In this document: positions 62,142 through 64,000 of the stretch, piece after piece | How positions within the stretch are numbered: the first letter of the stretch is position 1 | How the letters are laid out: each line of letters begins with the position of its first letter | Assembly: GCA_034766995.1 (NCBI GenBank) | Contig: CM068318.1 | Coordinates: 2,058,501-2,122,500, forward strand | Reading direction: 5' to 3' | Source of the DNA: Acanthacorydalis orientalis | Lineage: Eukaryota > Arthropoda > Insecta > Megaloptera > Corydalidae | Length of the DNA stretch: 64,000 nucleotides | Notes under the pieces: generated by a model | What the model saw: only the letters and a program-made list of their open reading frames with translations | Databases searched by the model: none | Told to the model about the DNA's origin: nothing | Program-made: the position numbers and the translations under genes

Positions 62142-62689
62142 AACAAGAAATGTCCATATTAAACAACTTTTATTAATCATTTTCTACTCTTGTTTATCTG
62201 AAATACTATTTTTCATTTTATTCCAAATTATCATTTTAAATCAGACCTCATTTAAATCGATAGTCAATAAATTAAAAATGAAACAAAATAATATATCTAT
62301 AAGACATACGAAACGACTAAACAAATCATTAAATCCGATAGATATTTACGGATACTATAAATAGAAACAGTCCTCATAAATTACAATCATATGTCAGTAA
62401 ATTTATAGAACAATGATAAAACAGTGGCATTTCATAAATCTCTCATAAAAAATATTAACAAAGGTACAATCAAATTTTTATTACAAAATTATAGAAAAAA
62501 ATAGATTTTAACTGTGTGTTTGTATTCTTAAACGTTTCCATGTGTAAAAATAGACTTTTTTGTTATTTAAATTAAGCCATAAATAACCTGACTGGTTTTT
62601 AATGATCTTACAATCATAATAAAAATTTGTAATTAAAGAAGATTATTTTAAAAATGCTTTGAATAAAAATGACATCCTTATATCCCTTG

Positions 62690-62730
<41 letters not shown>
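62690..62730. repeat. (TA)n(GA)n microsatellite
   Basis: TA to 62715 then GA to 62730. Same compound type as at 59822 but not inside a recognised mariner copy. Confidence 0.95.
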
Positions 62731-62731
<1 letters not shown>

Positions 62732-62823
62732 ACTTTACACAAACATCAAATCACTTACGTATAAAAGAATCTAAATTATCTCTCACTGACCACTTTTAAT
62801 TATTCTTTTTTTATCGTTTAAGG

Positions 62824-62860
62824 GATGAGTGAGAAATTCATTTGTGAAACTTTAATTTTA
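62824..62860 (+). repeat. Family 2 repeat, 3' part
   Basis: GATGAGTGAGAAATTCATTT then GTGAAACTTTAATTT. Short but close to consensus. Confidence 0.5.
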
Positions 62861-62971
62861 TTTTTCCAAAAAGGAACAATAATCTTGTGAAATAAAAAAA
62901 AAATGATTAAGAGATGTATTTCATGTGTATGAAATTCTCAAATGAGAAATAACGAATTTTATTTAGGAATA

Positions 62972-63492
62972 TTAGGTGTAGAAAATTATTCTGTGGCTTT
63001 AAATTGCACCAATCATAACTCTGTTTTAAATTAAATTATTTTCCCATTCGTTGTACGATTTCGAACTGCTAACTTTAACATTTAAAAACTACATATCATG
63101 GTCAAGCAGTTGTTATAAACTCAGAAAACAGTAGTGAAACGATAGCTTTCAAAAGTCAGCATATTAAACATTGCCTACTTTTCGCATTACAGCTGAAAAA
63201 ATATTGCCAGAGCCGTGAAAATAATTTGTTTAGCTTTGAGGAAAGGTTCTCTGACACATAAAACATGCAAAAAATACTTTAAAAAAACGTGGAAGAGGCC
63301 CGAAAATGCATTACGACTTCATCGACTCAAAGCAGTCATCTCATTTTAGACAAGTGATTCGTCAGTTACCTGACATATGGAGCAAAGTTCTACAAAGTAT
63401 TGTACGATATTTTAAGGATTGAATTGTGTTCCGTTTACCCGCAAACATTAATTTTGTATAAAAAAATGCACCGAATCAATTTCTACATCTAA
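62972..63492 (+). mobile_element. mariner-derived deletion element with best C-terminal frame
   Basis: TTAGGTGTAGAAAATTATTC to GAATCAATTTCTACATCTAA. The C-terminal part is open to its stop and reads FRQVIRQLPDIWSKV (about 63351-63395) then RYFKD and stop. This closely fits the end of mariner transposases, where a G-I-x-x-L-P-x-R-W motif precedes the last ~15 residues. The distance from the terminus to the decayed start region (about 168 bp) also fits the untranslated leader length of mariner elements. Confidence 0.92.
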
Positions 63493-63752
63493 TAAATAAA
63501 TGAATCGTTTGAGAGAAAAAATACGGAAGAGAATCAAATTCTCGAATGAGAAACAGCGAATTTTATCCAGAAACAGTATTTTAATCATTTTCGAAACAAT
63601 ATTTTGTATTCAAATAATCTGTTATATTTTTGTTTAATGTTAAGCGAGATTGTTCGTTATACCAAAATGTAATATTGTATGCTTATAAATCAAATAAGAA
63701 ACCGGGACCTTTTTTCTTTTTGTGGAAATGTGACATGTACATGGGTATCCAG

Positions 63753-63753
<1 letters not shown>

Positions 63754-63803
<50 letters not shown>
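63754..63803. repeat. (TA)n microsatellite, 50 bp
   Basis: Uninterrupted TA run. Confidence 0.97.
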
Positions 63804-63807
<4 letters not shown>

Positions 63808-64000
63808 GTACGCTGTTTAATTTAAATCTTATGCATATTTAAAACACGATCTCGTACGACAGAAATCGAGTTGTTGGTCATTATATTCTATAGAGCCATG
63901 TATAATAAATGTGTGTATATATAAATAAATAATAAATTAAAACTCGTATCCCTAAACAACTAACATGTCCACTCGCCGTGGCCGACGTTACCATCACGAC
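63804..64000. other. window end, nothing assigned
   Basis: AT-rich with a CG-richer final 40 bp (CTCGCCGTGGCCGACGTTAC), possibly the edge of another single-copy island cut by the window end. Confidence 0.4.

Overview
The window looks like gene-poor intergenic or intronic DNA from an AT-rich animal genome, most likely an arthropod. By eye it is about two-thirds A+T. It holds many (AT)n microsatellites, many decayed mariner-type transposon copies, and short unclassified repeats. I see no operons, ribosome-binding sites, prophage, CRISPR array, rRNA or convincing tRNA. The longest open frames (about 100-118 codons) are no longer than expected by chance in 64 kb. None resembles a protein I recognise, apart from mariner transposase remnants. 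An insect (for example a hemipteran) would fit, but the species cannot be fixed from this sequence.

Four repeat classes dominate. (1) A mariner-derived non-autonomous element of about 400-550 bp has ends close to TTAGGTGTAnAAATTAATTC. The start of a mariner transposase (helix-turn-helix) is joined directly to its last ~40 codons, and the whole catalytic domain is missing. At least 18 full or partial copies lie on both strands, densest at 44.6-45.0, 50.6-52.6 and 59.4-63.5 kb. (2) Family 2 is a repeat of about 130-180 bp with no evident coding sequence, present in more than 15 diverged copies. (3) Family 3 is a foldback element of about 200-300 bp that repeatedly lies next to mariner copies. 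(4) There are about 21 (AT)n arrays of about 30 bp or more, roughly one per 3 kb. Several local duplications occur as well, including a three-unit tandem array at 42.7-43.6 kb.

Between the repeats lie islands of a few hundred bases with clearly higher G+C and more complex sequence. They lie at about 4.0-4.3, 5.8-6.1, 8.4-8.9, 12.8-13.3, 17.2-17.6, 21.5-21.9, 24.2-24.7, 28.8-29.1, 30.0-30.4, 31.2-31.7, 34.8-35.1, 43.9-44.5, 49.7-50.0, 55.0-55.6, 56.4-56.8, 57.3-57.7 and 61.0-61.3 kb. Several carry transcription-factor-like motifs: a Sox/POU-spaced pair, an overlapping CACGTG/CRE palindrome, opposed CCAAT boxes, GATA and TAAT sites. My inference is that these are the non-repetitive skeleton of the region, such as enhancers, promoters or isolated small exons, and that repeats inflate the space between them. 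Only cross-species alignment or RNA data could separate these possibilities.
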